A DNA stretch of 64,000 nucleotides, taken from contig CALPMT020000003.1 in assembly GCA_943324745.2 (NCBI GenBank), positions 5,001-69,000 on the forward strand, written 5' to 3'. This stretch comes from Chitinophaga pinensis. Its GTDB lineage: Bacteria; Bacteroidota; Bacteroidia; Flavobacteriales_D; Crocinitomicaceae. Positions within the stretch are counted from its first letter, which is position 1; each line of letters starts with the position of its first letter. The notes below the pieces were generated by a model, which did no database searches, was not told the DNA's origin, and saw only the letters and a list, made by a program, of their open reading frames with translations. Positions 28,693 through 36,778 of the stretch are shown here, one piece after another. The position numbers and the translations under genes were made by a program.

Positions 28693-29664
28693 ATGAAAAA
28701 GATTAAGTGCCTATATACCTTGTGTTTCTTGTTTTTATGTCTTCATGATGTATTTGCTCAAGACCCTACATTTACACAGTTTTATGCCAATCCGTTATAT
28801 TTGAATCCAGCATTTGCAGGTTCAAATAAATGCCCGAGGGTAAGTATGAATTATCGAAATGAATGGCCTAACCTTTCTGGAAATTACGTAACATATAGTG
28901 CTTCTTATGATAAATATGTTAAAAACATAAAAGGTGGATTAGGCCTACTTGCTACTTATGATCAACAAGGTAGAGGTACAATTAACACTTCAATGATAGG
29001 TTTAATTTATTCTTATCATTTAAAAGTAAATAGAAAATTTACAATGCTATTTGGAGCAAGGGCAGCTTATTTTCAAAAAAGTTTAGACATTACCAAGCTT
29101 ACTTTTGGAGATATGATAGACCCAAGAAAAGGATTTATTTTAAATACCGGGGAGCAGATAAAAAATGCTAATCATCAATTTTTCAATACATCTATTGGGG
29201 TTGTCGGTTTTTCAAAAAACTTTTACACAGGCTTAGCTCTTCACAACATAGATCAACCGAATGAATCAATGATTACTAATGGTAAATCACCTCAAAAGAT
29301 GAGAATTACTGCTCACGCAGGCGCAACGATAACCTTGACAAAAGGAAGTAGAGGAATGAAATCAACTTCCTTATTGCCAAACATCATTTTCCAATATCAA
29401 CAAGGATTTATGGAGATGAATATTGGTACTTATGTAAAACATGGTAATTTAACATTTGGTGCTTGGTATAGAAATAAAGATGCTTTTATACTGTCTCTTG
29501 GAGTACAAACAAAATCTTTTAAAATTGGATATAGTTATGATATTACTGTTTCAAGTTTGAATAACGGAACATCTTATGGTTCTCATGAAGTTTCAATGGG
29601 CTTCAATTTAAGTTGTGGAGAAAAACCTACTGCTTTTAGAAATTTATCTTGTCCATCATTCTAA
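28693..29664 (+). CDS. PorP/SprF family type IX secretion membrane protein
   Basis: A 323-residue outer-membrane protein with a signal peptide (CLYTLCFLFLCLHDVFAQ). The mature start DPTFTQFYANPLYLNPAFAGSNKCPRVSMNYRNEWP is the hallmark of the PorP/SprF family, whose C-terminus is a beta-barrel of small-residue/aromatic strands. Members associate with the T9SS trans-envelope machinery or with individual large cargo proteins such as SprB. Several paralogues usually exist per genome, so this may not be the core PorP. It diverges from porU and is followed, 87 bp on, by gldJ. Confidence 0.92.
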   Translation: MKKIKCLYTLCFLFLCLHDVFAQDPTFTQFYANPLYLNPAFAGSNKCPRVSMNYRNEWPNLSGNYVTYSASYDKYVKNIKGGLGLLATYDQQGRGTINTSMIGLIYSYHLKVNRKFTMLFGARAAYFQKSLDITKLTFGDMIDPRKGFILNTGEQIKNANHQFFNTSIGVVGFSKNFYTGLALHNIDQPNESMITNGKSPQKMRITAHAGATITLTKGSRGMKSTSLLPNIIFQYQQGFMEMNIGTYVKHGNLTFGAWYRNKDAFILSLGVQTKSFKIGYSYDITVSSLNNGTSYGSHEVSMGFNLSCGEKPTAFRNLSCPSF

Positions 29665-29711
29665 AAAATAAATAAAAATGTAACTTTTTTAAAGTTTTAC
29701 GTTAAACACTA

Positions 29712-29719
29712 TATATTTG
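29712..29719 (+). promoter_or_regulatory. -7 promoter element of gldJ
   Basis: TATATTTG matches TAnnTTTG, 32 bases before the gldJ ATG, giving gldJ its own promoter separate from the PorP/SprF gene. No clear -33 element. Confidence 0.6.
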
Positions 29720-29751
29720 TAATATAAATTAATGATTAAAAAAAATAAATC

Positions 29752-31776
29752 ATGAAACTTTATCATTTAATTACCCTATCTATTCTAACGGTGTCTTTGA
29801 TGCAATCGTGTGCAAAAGAATCATCTAATGCTACAAGTTGGGATTATAACGATCCTGGAAATGGAGGATTTGAACGCTCAACAAACTTTGAACAAGAAAC
29901 TGGACCTGGATTAGTATTTATAGAAGGTGGAACATTTACTATGGGTAAATCTGAGCAAGATGTAATGTACGATTGGAACAACCGTACTGCTAGAGTGTCC
30001 GTATCTACATTTTATATGGACCAAACTGAAGTTACAAATTTTCATTGGGTTGAATATTTATATTGGATAGGTAGAGCATATGGAGCAGAATTTCCTATGG
30101 TATACAAAAATGCTTTACCAGATACCCTTTGTTGGAGATCACCTCTTGGTTTTAATGAAAAGTTTGTCGATTATTACTTAAGACATCCTGCATATAGAGA
30201 TTACCCTGTTGTTGGAGTATCATGGTTACAAGCGTCAGATTATTGTAAATGGAGAACAGATAGAGTAAACGAATATATTTTAGTTCGTGAAGGTATATTA
30301 GATGGTTTCAATGTAGAAGCTACTGGAGAAAATACATTCAATACTGAAGCATATTTATCAGGACAACATGAAGGTGGAGCAACTGTTCCTGATTTAAACC
30401 CAAGTAATACTGAAGGTACTAGAAAAGTTAAAATGGAAGATGGTTTCCTTTTACCAAGATACCGTTTACCAACCGAAGCTGAATGGGAGTTTGCATCTTA
30501 TGGAATGGTAGGGAATTTAGATGCCGGTCAAGAAAATTATACAGAAAGAAGAATTTATCCATGGAATGGACACTGGGTTAGAAATGATAATGAAGAATTT
30601 AGAGGTGTAATTCGTGCTAATTTTGTTAGAGGTAAAGGAGATTTCATGGGAGTTTCAGGTCATTTAAACGATGGATATGACTGTACTGGTCGTGTAGACG
30701 ATTATTGGCCAAATGACTTTGGATTATACAATATGGCAGGAAATGTTTCTGAATGGGTAATGGATGTATATAGACCTTTATCATCAGAGGATTTTGATGA
30801 ATTTAGACCATTTAGAGGTAACGTTTTCACGACAAAAGTGTTAAATAATGAAGGTGTTGTTGCTGCAAAAAATGGTCAAATCATGTATGATGTACATGGT
30901 ATGAAAGAATATCTAAACGAATTTGAACGCGTTCGTTACCAAAGGATTGCAGCAAAAATGCATGACATATCAGATTCAGCATTACCTACAGGTATCATGA
31001 AAAGAAATGAATCTCGTAACCCTGTTAAAACAGGTTATGCTCCTGATCCAATTTATCTATCTCACAATAGTGAAAAAGATACTGTAGAGCTTGGTTTAAT
31101 AAAAAGAATTAGTGCTGAACTTGATGTAGCTATCAAACTAAAAAATGATAAATACGACATTGAAGCATCAAATCACGTTCAAACTAAAATATTTGGTGAA
31201 ATATTTGGTGAAAGCTTACGTAAAGGTCCAGAACAAGAGTATGATTTCGAAGTTGTAACATTGTTAAGAGATGGTTTTGGAGCATACGTATTAAACACAC
31301 CAGGTAAATTAAAATACAGAACCGTAACCGAAGAAGAAAACATAGGACGTTTAAATTATAGACGCGATGACTATGTTGATTACATGGATGGTGATATCGA
31401 AAGTTCAATTTATTATGATAACAATAGTCGTAAAAATGCAATCAATCAAGCTACACGTGATCCCAATTTAATTATGTATCAAAGTCAACACGAACAATTT
31501 GCATTAGATGGGGCAGAAATTAAAAAAGGATATTCTGAAGAATCAAAAACAACTGTATCTTGGCCAACAACTTTAGTATCTGATAAATCACGCGTATTTA
31601 AAGGCGGATCTTGGAGAGATAGAGCGTATTGGTTAGGTGGTGGAACTAGAAGATACTTAGATGAAGATCAATCACTTTCCACTCTTGGATTCCGTTGTGC
31701 TATGGATAGATTAGGAAGCTCGATGAGTTTACAATCTCAAGAGGCTAACGCAAAAGCAAGAAAAAAAGGTAAATAA
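29752..31776 (+). CDS. gldJ: Gliding motility / T9SS lipoprotein GldJ
   Basis: A 674-residue lipoprotein (signal ending SLMQSC, lipid Cys at residue 20). The formylglycine-generating-enzyme-like (SUMF1) fold is evident: GLVFIEGGTFTMG, FYMDQTEVTNFHWVEY, PVVGVSWLQASDYCKWRT, RLPTEAEWEFASYG, GNVSEWVMDVYRP and a final FKGGSWRDRAYWLGGGTRRY with LGFRCA. The opening SNATSWDYNDPGNGGFE resembles GldJ rather than GldK. GldJ is an outer-membrane lipoprotein needed for GldK stability, secretion and gliding. At 674 residues it exceeds the F. johnsoniae protein (about 560), with inserted acidic and Asn-rich stretches between SUMF1 blocks. The SUMF1 catalytic cysteines are not expected in this family. Confidence 0.92.
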   Translation: MKLYHLITLSILTVSLMQSCAKESSNATSWDYNDPGNGGFERSTNFEQETGPGLVFIEGGTFTMGKSEQDVMYDWNNRTARVSVSTFYMDQTEVTNFHWVEYLYWIGRAYGAEFPMVYKNALPDTLCWRSPLGFNEKFVDYYLRHPAYRDYPVVGVSWLQASDYCKWRTDRVNEYILVREGILDGFNVEATGENTFNTEAYLSGQHEGGATVPDLNPSNTEGTRKVKMEDGFLLPRYRLPTEAEWEFASYGMVGNLDAGQENYTERRIYPWNGHWVRNDNEEFRGVIRANFVRGKGDFMGVSGHLNDGYDCTGRVDDYWPNDFGLYNMAGNVSEWVMDVYRPLSSEDFDEFRPFRGNVFTTKVLNNEGVVAAKNGQIMYDVHGMKEYLNEFERVRYQRIAAKMHDISDSALPTGIMKRNESRNPVKTGYAPDPIYLSHNSEKDTVELGLIKRISAELDVAIKLKNDKYDIEASNHVQTKIFGEIFGESLRKGPEQEYDFEVVTLLRDGFGAYVLNTPGKLKYRTVTEEENIGRLNYRRDDYVDYMDGDIESSIYYDNNSRKNAINQATRDPNLIMYQSQHEQFALDGAEIKKGYSEESKTTVSWPTTLVSDKSRVFKGGSWRDRAYWLGGGTRRYLDEDQSLSTLGFRCAMDRLGSSMSLQSQEANAKARKKGK

Positions 31777-31793
31777 AAATTATTAATAAATTA

Positions 31794-31820
31794 AAACCCA
31801 TCTATTAGGTGGGTTTTTTT
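31794..31820 (+). terminator. Strong hairpin with U-tract between gldJ and murF
   Basis: AAACCCATCT (31794-31803) pairs with AGGTGGGTTT (31807-31816) around ATT, ten pairs with one G-U, followed by more T to 31820. It starts 18 bases after the gldJ stop, and the murF ATG at 31821 is the very next base, so it is at once a gldJ terminator and the murF leader. Confidence 0.85.
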
Positions 31821-33104
31821 ATGCTTAAGAATATGGAATTTGAATTATATTATAATACAACTGGTGTTTGTACAGACACTAGAAACATTCAAAAAGATTG
31901 TTTATTTATTTGTTTAACCGGAGAGAATTTTAATGGTAATGATTATGCAGTTGAAGCACTTAATAATGGAGCAAAATATGTAATAAGTGATGATTCACAT
32001 AATGAAAAAATCAAAAACATATTTATCGTAAATGATAGCTTAAAATACCTACAAGAATTAGCAAACTACCACCGAAAAAAATTTATTATCCCAATAATAG
32101 GGATAACAGGAAGTAATGGTAAAACAACAAGTAAAGAACTAATATACCACGTACTCAAACAAAAGTTTAATGTACATGCAACAAAAGGGAATCTAAACAA
32201 TCATATTGGAGTGCCACTTACGCTTCTTCAATTAACAATACAACATGAGTTGGCCATAATAGAAATGGGGGCTAATAAACCCGGAGATATAAAAGAATTA
32301 GTTGAAATAGCCGAACCAACGCATTGTATAATAACAAATATTGGTAAAGCACATTTAGAAGGTTTTGGTTCGTATGCTGGTGTCATTAATACTAAAGGCG
32401 AAATGTATAAATTCGCAGAAAATAATAATGGTATTATTTTTTATAATGATTCAGACCAAATACTAAAATCTATTTTACCTCATAATACAAAAAACATACC
32501 CTACTCCGACAATTTAGATTGCTCACTTATTAAAATGACCCCTTATGTTTCTATCCGTTGGAAAAGTAAAGAATACTCATCAAGTGAATTAGAAACGAAA
32601 ATGATTGGTAAATATAACTTTACAAATTTTATAGCTGCAATTTCGATTGGAAAATATTTTGACGTTGATAACGAAAAAATATCAGAAGCTATTACAAGTT
32701 ATTCTCCTACGAACAATCGTTCACAAGTTCTACACACGAATAATAACATGCTGATTATGGATGCGTATAATGCGAATCCTAGTAGTATGAAAAATGCCAT
32801 TGAGAGTTTTGATGAAATGGAACACACTAATAAACTTTTAATTCTCGGAGATATGTTTGAACTTGGAGAAGAATCAAAAATCGAACATCAAGAAATAATT
32901 AAAAATATCACAAATAAAAAATTAAGCTGTTATTTTGTCGGTACATTATTTAATAGCGAAAAACAACATATAGAAAACTGCTTATTTTTTGAATCTAAAA
33001 TTGCATTAATAGAAAACTTAAAATCAAATTCGATCGAAAATAAATTGATTCTTTTAAAAGCCTCTCGTGGAATTGGTTTAGAGGAAATTGTAAAATATTT
33101 ATAA
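31821..33104 (+). CDS. murF: UDP-N-acetylmuramoyl-tripeptide--D-alanyl-D-alanine ligase
   Basis: A protein of 427 residues with the Mur-ligase plan: an N-terminal TDTRNIQKDCLFICLTGENFNGNDYA domain, the ATP loop GITGSNGKTTSKELI, the central LAIIEMGANKPGDIKEL and NIGKAHLEGFGS blocks typical of MurF, and MDAYNANPSSMKNAIE. It adds D-Ala-D-Ala to the muropeptide in the cytoplasm. I chose ATG 31821 because the distance to TDTR fits relatives; an upstream GTG (31809) lies in the hairpin and an internal ATG (31833) is the alternative. No promoter element is seen after gldJ, so murF may depend on read-through of the hairpin at 31794-31820. gldJ-murF adjacency is known in Flavobacteriia. Confidence 0.95.
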   Translation: MLKNMEFELYYNTTGVCTDTRNIQKDCLFICLTGENFNGNDYAVEALNNGAKYVISDDSHNEKIKNIFIVNDSLKYLQELANYHRKKFIIPIIGITGSNGKTTSKELIYHVLKQKFNVHATKGNLNNHIGVPLTLLQLTIQHELAIIEMGANKPGDIKELVEIAEPTHCIITNIGKAHLEGFGSYAGVINTKGEMYKFAENNNGIIFYNDSDQILKSILPHNTKNIPYSDNLDCSLIKMTPYVSIRWKSKEYSSSELETKMIGKYNFTNFIAAISIGKYFDVDNEKISEAITSYSPTNNRSQVLHTNNNMLIMDAYNANPSSMKNAIESFDEMEHTNKLLILGDMFELGEESKIEHQEIIKNITNKKLSCYFVGTLFNSEKQHIENCLFFESKIALIENLKSNSIENKLILLKASRGIGLEEIVKYL

Positions 33105-33106
33105 AA

Positions 33107-33136
33107 AAAGGGCACTTAATTATTTAAGCGCCCTTT
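33107..33136. terminator. Bidirectional terminator between murF and acyl-CoA dehydrogenase
   Basis: AAAGGGCACTTAA (33107-33119) pairs with TTAAGCGCCCTTT (33124-33136) with one mismatch; A and T runs flank it on both sides. It serves two convergent genes. Confidence 0.88.
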
Positions 33137-33161
33137 CTCTAAAATATAAAATCTTGAAATG

Positions 33162-34301
33162 CTAGGATAAAATACCTCTTGAAATTACAATTTTTTGCAC
33201 TTCGGAGGTACCCTCATAAATTTGAGTGATTTTTGCATCACGCATTAAGCGCTCAACATGATACTCTTTTACAAAACCATAACCACCATGAATTTGAACA
33301 GCTTCTGTTGTTTGTTCCATAGCAACTTTAGAAGCATATAGCTTAGCCATTGCACCGGATTGGTCATAATTTTCACCAGTATCTTTATCATTTGCAGCTT
33401 TCATCACTAACAGTCTTGCTGCTTCAATTTCAGTAGCCATATCCGCTAATTTAAATGCTATAGCTTGGTGTTGCGAAATTTCTTTTCCAAATGCTTTACG
33501 TTCTTTCGAATAGGCTAATGCTAATTCATACGCTCCACCTGCAATCCCTAGAGCTTGAGCTGCAATTCCTATACGTCCACCAGATAGTGTTTTCATGGCA
33601 AACTTAAATCCAAAACCATCCTCCCCTATTCTATTTTCTTTTGGAACTTTTACATCGTTAAACATTAAAGTATGGGTATCGCTTCCTCGTATTCCCATTT
33701 TATCTTCTTTTGCTCCAACAATGAATCCTTCCATGCCACGCTCAATAATAAGCACATTAATCCCTTTGTGTCCTGCTGCTACATCTGTTTGCGCTATTAC
33801 TAAATAAATAGATGCAGTAGAACCATTTGTAATCCAATTTTTCGTACCATTTAATAAATAATGATCGCCCATATCTATCGCAGTGGTTCTTTGAGAAGTT
33901 GCATCAGAACCTGCTTCAGGTTCAGATAAACAAAATGCACCTATCTTTTCTCCAGTTGCTAATGGAACTAAATATTTTTGTTTTTGTTCCTCCGTCCCGA
34001 ATTTATCAATACCATAACATACCAATGAATTATTGACAGATAAACAAACGGAAACAGAAGCATCCACTTTGGATATTTCTTCTATTGCTAAAGCATAGGA
34101 TATCGTATCCATACCACCTCCACCATACGCTGGATCAACCATCATACCCATAAAACCTAGTTCTCCCAACTGTTTCAATTCCTCGTGTGCAACTTTTTGA
34201 TTATTATCACGCTCAATTACACCTGGTTTTAAAATGTTTTGCGCGAAATTTCTTGCTGCATCTCTCACCGCTATTTGCTCTTCTGTTAATTCAAAATTCA
34301 T
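33162..34301 (-). CDS. Acyl-CoA dehydrogenase
   Basis: A 379-residue flavoenzyme of standard length. It shows the N-terminal helical domain (NFELTEEQIAVRDAARNFA), the middle beta domain with CLSEPEAGSDATSQRTTA (FAD contact) and NGTKNWITNG, the GGRIGIAAQALGIA helix and the C-terminal QIHGGYGFVKEYHVERLMRDAKITQIYEGTSEVQ, whose Glu is the catalytic base position of short-chain and butyryl enzymes. It oxidises acyl-CoA to 2-enoyl-CoA; chain length cannot be read with certainty. No ETF genes are next to it. It has its own -7 element at 34323-34330. Confidence 0.93.
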   Translation of the reverse strand: MNFELTEEQIAVRDAARNFAQNILKPGVIERDNNQKVAHEELKQLGELGFMGMMVDPAYGGGGMDTISYALAIEEISKVDASVSVCLSVNNSLVCYGIDKFGTEEQKQKYLVPLATGEKIGAFCLSEPEAGSDATSQRTTAIDMGDHYLLNGTKNWITNGSTASIYLVIAQTDVAAGHKGINVLIIERGMEGFIVGAKEDKMGIRGSDTHTLMFNDVKVPKENRIGEDGFGFKFAMKTLSGGRIGIAAQALGIAGGAYELALAYSKERKAFGKEISQHQAIAFKLADMATEIEAARLLVMKAANDKDTGENYDQSGAMAKLYASKVAMEQTTEAVQIHGGYGFVKEYHVERLMRDAKITQIYEGTSEVQKIVISRGILS

Positions 34302-34322
34302 CTTGACAATATTTTATACAAG

Positions 34323-34330
34323 CAAATTTA
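34323..34330 (-). promoter_or_regulatory. -7 promoter element of the acyl-CoA dehydrogenase gene
   Basis: TAAATTTG on the minus strand, 22 bases before the start codon, matches TAnnTTTG. It lies in the divergent spacer with anmK. Confidence 0.55.
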
Positions 34331-34392
34331 GAGTATAATTTTTGATTTTATCCGTTTATTTGTATTTCAATTCATGATCTAGGCTTATTTAT

Positions 34393-35469
34393 ATGAAATC
34401 TAACTATACTATTATTGGAATAATGTCTGGCACGTCGTTAGATGGTATTGATATAACATGCACAGAATATATTTGGGAGGAAAACACATGGAGTTTTGAA
34501 TTACTGTTCTGTAAAACGTATAATTACTCAGAGGAGGATTCTGAAACATTAAAAATCGCTACACAACTTTCAGCTGCCGAATTAATTCAACTAGATAAAA
34601 AATTAGGAAAACTATTTGGAGAATCTGTCTTACTATTTCTAGAGGAATTTTCAATAAACAAAAAAAACATAGACACTATTGCATCCCATGGTCACACCAT
34701 TTTTCATCAACCAGAAAAAGGGTTTACGTATCAAATTGGTTGCGGTACAAACATAGCTTTAACAACAAACATCCCTGTAATCAATGATTTCAGAACAAAA
34801 GACGTCTTGCTTGGGGGACAAGGAGCTCCGTTAGTTCCTGTTGGTGACTTTTTGTTATTTAGTTCCATAGCCGATGGATTTCTAAATATTGGAGGAATAA
34901 GTAATATATCCTATTTACAAGAGCAAAAAATACATGCCTATGATATTTGTCCTGGGAATTTACCATTGAATTTGCTTATTAATACGATAGGAAAACCGTA
35001 TGATCATCAGGGAGAAATAGCAGCTTCGGGTAAAGTAAACATTCCATTACTTGAAACATTAAATAGTTTGGATTTCTATACACAAAACCCACCAAAATCG
35101 CTCGGTATTGAATGGATTAATGAACAGTTTTCTCCGGTAATTGAGCGTTTTGAAGATTCAATGGCCAATAAACTTGCGACTATTTGTGCGCACATCGGTA
35201 TGCAGATAGGCAATATTACAACGCAACAAAAAATAAAAAAATTATTAATTACTGGCGGAGGAGCACATAACTCTCATCTTATTACTTGTATTAAAGCTAA
35301 TTTTAAAGGTGAGATAATTATTCCTAATAATCAAATCATTGAATTTAAAGAGGCAATAATCTTCGGCTTCTTAGGCGCACTATATTTAGAAAAACAAGCA
35401 AATTGTCTACAAGATGTAACAGGAGCAATTAGAAATTCATGTAGTGGTATTTTACACCTACCTAACTAG
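34393..35469 (+). CDS. anmK: Anhydro-N-acetylmuramic acid kinase
   Basis: A 358-residue sugar kinase of the AnmK family: N-terminal GIMSGTSLDGIDI, DTIASHGHTIFHQP, the LGGQGAPLVPVGD loop with the active-site Asp region, FLNIGGISNIS and ITGGGAHNSHLI. It converts 1,6-anhydro-MurNAc to MurNAc-6-phosphate with ATP and water, a peptidoglycan-recycling step. It sits apart from murF (1.3 kb away) behind the acyl-CoA dehydrogenase gene and has no operon partner; gdh follows 72 bp later with its own promoter. Confidence 0.95.
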   Translation: MKSNYTIIGIMSGTSLDGIDITCTEYIWEENTWSFELLFCKTYNYSEEDSETLKIATQLSAAELIQLDKKLGKLFGESVLLFLEEFSINKKNIDTIASHGHTIFHQPEKGFTYQIGCGTNIALTTNIPVINDFRTKDVLLGGQGAPLVPVGDFLLFSSIADGFLNIGGISNISYLQEQKIHAYDICPGNLPLNLLINTIGKPYDHQGEIAASGKVNIPLLETLNSLDFYTQNPPKSLGIEWINEQFSPVIERFEDSMANKLATICAHIGMQIGNITTQQKIKKLLITGGGAHNSHLITCIKANFKGEIIIPNNQIIEFKEAIIFGFLGALYLEKQANCLQDVTGAIRNSCSGILHLPN

Positions 35470-35500
35470 AAAAAGCAAGTAATACATTGATAAAATTTAT

Positions 35501-35508
35501 TACTTTTG
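35501..35508 (+). promoter_or_regulatory. -7 promoter element of the glutamate dehydrogenase gene
   Basis: TACTTTTG matches TAnnTTTG, 33 bases before the ATG at 35542. No TTTG at the ideal -33 position. Confidence 0.58.
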
Positions 35509-35541
35509 TGGCACGAAAATAAAACAATCAAAACATAGAAA

Positions 35542-36771
35542 ATGAAAGAATTATTAGAAAAATTTGAAAATAAAAGACCAGAGATCGTTTTTGAATGGAA
35601 AGATGCTGAAACTGAAGCAGAAGGATGGGTTGTTATCAACTCACTTCGTGGCGGAGCTGCTGGAGGTGGAACAAGGATGCGCTCTGGTTTAGACAAAAGA
35701 GAAGTTGAATCTTTAGCAAAAACAATGGAAGTTAAATTTACGGTTGCTGGTCCTGCTATTGGAGGAGCGAAATCAGGAATTAACTTCGACCCAAAAGATC
35801 CACGAAAAGAAGGCGTGTTAAGAAGATGGTATTCAGCAGTAACACCATTGTTAAAACATTACTATGGTACAGGAGGTGACTTAAACGTAGACGAAATTCA
35901 CGAAGTTATTCCGATGACTGAAGATTGTGGTGTTTGGCATCCACAAGAAGGAGTTTTTAACGGACATTTTCAACCACGTGAAGCTCAAAAAATTAACCGT
36001 ATTGGTCAATTAAGAAATGGCGTGTTAAAAGTAATTGAAGATGAAGCATTCACACCTGCTATCGAGCGAAAATATGTAGTTGCTGATATGATTACAGGGT
36101 ATGGTGTTGCAGAGTCTGTAAAACATTACTATTCCATTTGGGGAGGTTCTGTTGCTGGAAAAAAAGTAATTGTTCAAGGTTGGGGAAATGTAGGTTCTGC
36201 AGGAGCATATTATTTAGCGCAACAAGGTGCAATAGTAGTTGGAATTATTGATAGAGTTGGTGGTTTAATCAACGAAAATGGTTTTTCTTTCGAAGAAATT
36301 AAAGATTTATTCTTAAACAAAAATGGAAACGAATTAGTTCATCCAAATTTATTATCCTATGAAGAAATCAATGCTAAAGTTTGGGATTTAAAAGCGGATG
36401 TATTCATTCCCTGTGCTGCATCACGTTTAATTACAGAAGACCAATTAAATAGAATGATTTCAGCTGGTATTGAAGTTATTGCTGCTGGGGCTAACGTTCC
36501 TTTTGCAGATCCACAAATTTTCTTCGGACCTATTGCGGAACATGCTGATTCTAAAATTGCTGTAATTCCAGATTTTATTTCTAATTGTGGAATGGCACGT
36601 GTATTTGCTTATTTAATGAGTAATGACTTAAAAGCTATTACAGATCAAGGAATCTTTGAAGACATTAGTAATACAATCAAAGTTGCCCTAGAAAATGCAC
36701 ACCAAGTAAATTCAAATAAAACACATATTGCAAAAACTGCCTTTGAAATCGCTTTAAAGCAGTTAGTGTAA
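35542..36771 (+). CDS. Glu/Leu/Phe/Val-type amino acid dehydrogenase
   Basis: A 409-residue dehydrogenase of the Glu/Leu/Phe/Val family. The N-terminal catalytic domain has SLRGGAAGGGTRMRSG and the catalytic Lys in GPAIGGAKSGI, then GTGGDLNVDE; the NAD-binding half has VVADMITGYGVA and VIVQGWGNVGSAGAYYLAQQGA. The SLRGGAAGGGTR start differs from classical GDH and fits a Bacteroidota-specific group often annotated as glutamate dehydrogenase. Substrate is therefore not certain. Reductive amination of 2-oxoacids or the reverse is expected. nhaD begins 7 bp after its stop, so the two are likely co-transcribed. Confidence 0.85.
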   Translation: MKELLEKFENKRPEIVFEWKDAETEAEGWVVINSLRGGAAGGGTRMRSGLDKREVESLAKTMEVKFTVAGPAIGGAKSGINFDPKDPRKEGVLRRWYSAVTPLLKHYYGTGGDLNVDEIHEVIPMTEDCGVWHPQEGVFNGHFQPREAQKINRIGQLRNGVLKVIEDEAFTPAIERKYVVADMITGYGVAESVKHYYSIWGGSVAGKKVIVQGWGNVGSAGAYYLAQQGAIVVGIIDRVGGLINENGFSFEEIKDLFLNKNGNELVHPNLLSYEEINAKVWDLKADVFIPCAASRLITEDQLNRMISAGIEVIAAGANVPFADPQIFFGPIAEHADSKIAVIPDFISNCGMARVFAYLMSNDLKAITDQGIFEDISNTIKVALENAHQVNSNKTHIAKTAFEIALKQLV

Positions 36772-36778
36772 CACATAG

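Noticed and set aside
31809-31820. GTG start for murF at 31809
   Set aside because: It would lie in the hairpin stem and U-tract and add four residues that do not fit the family; ATG 31821 is preferred.
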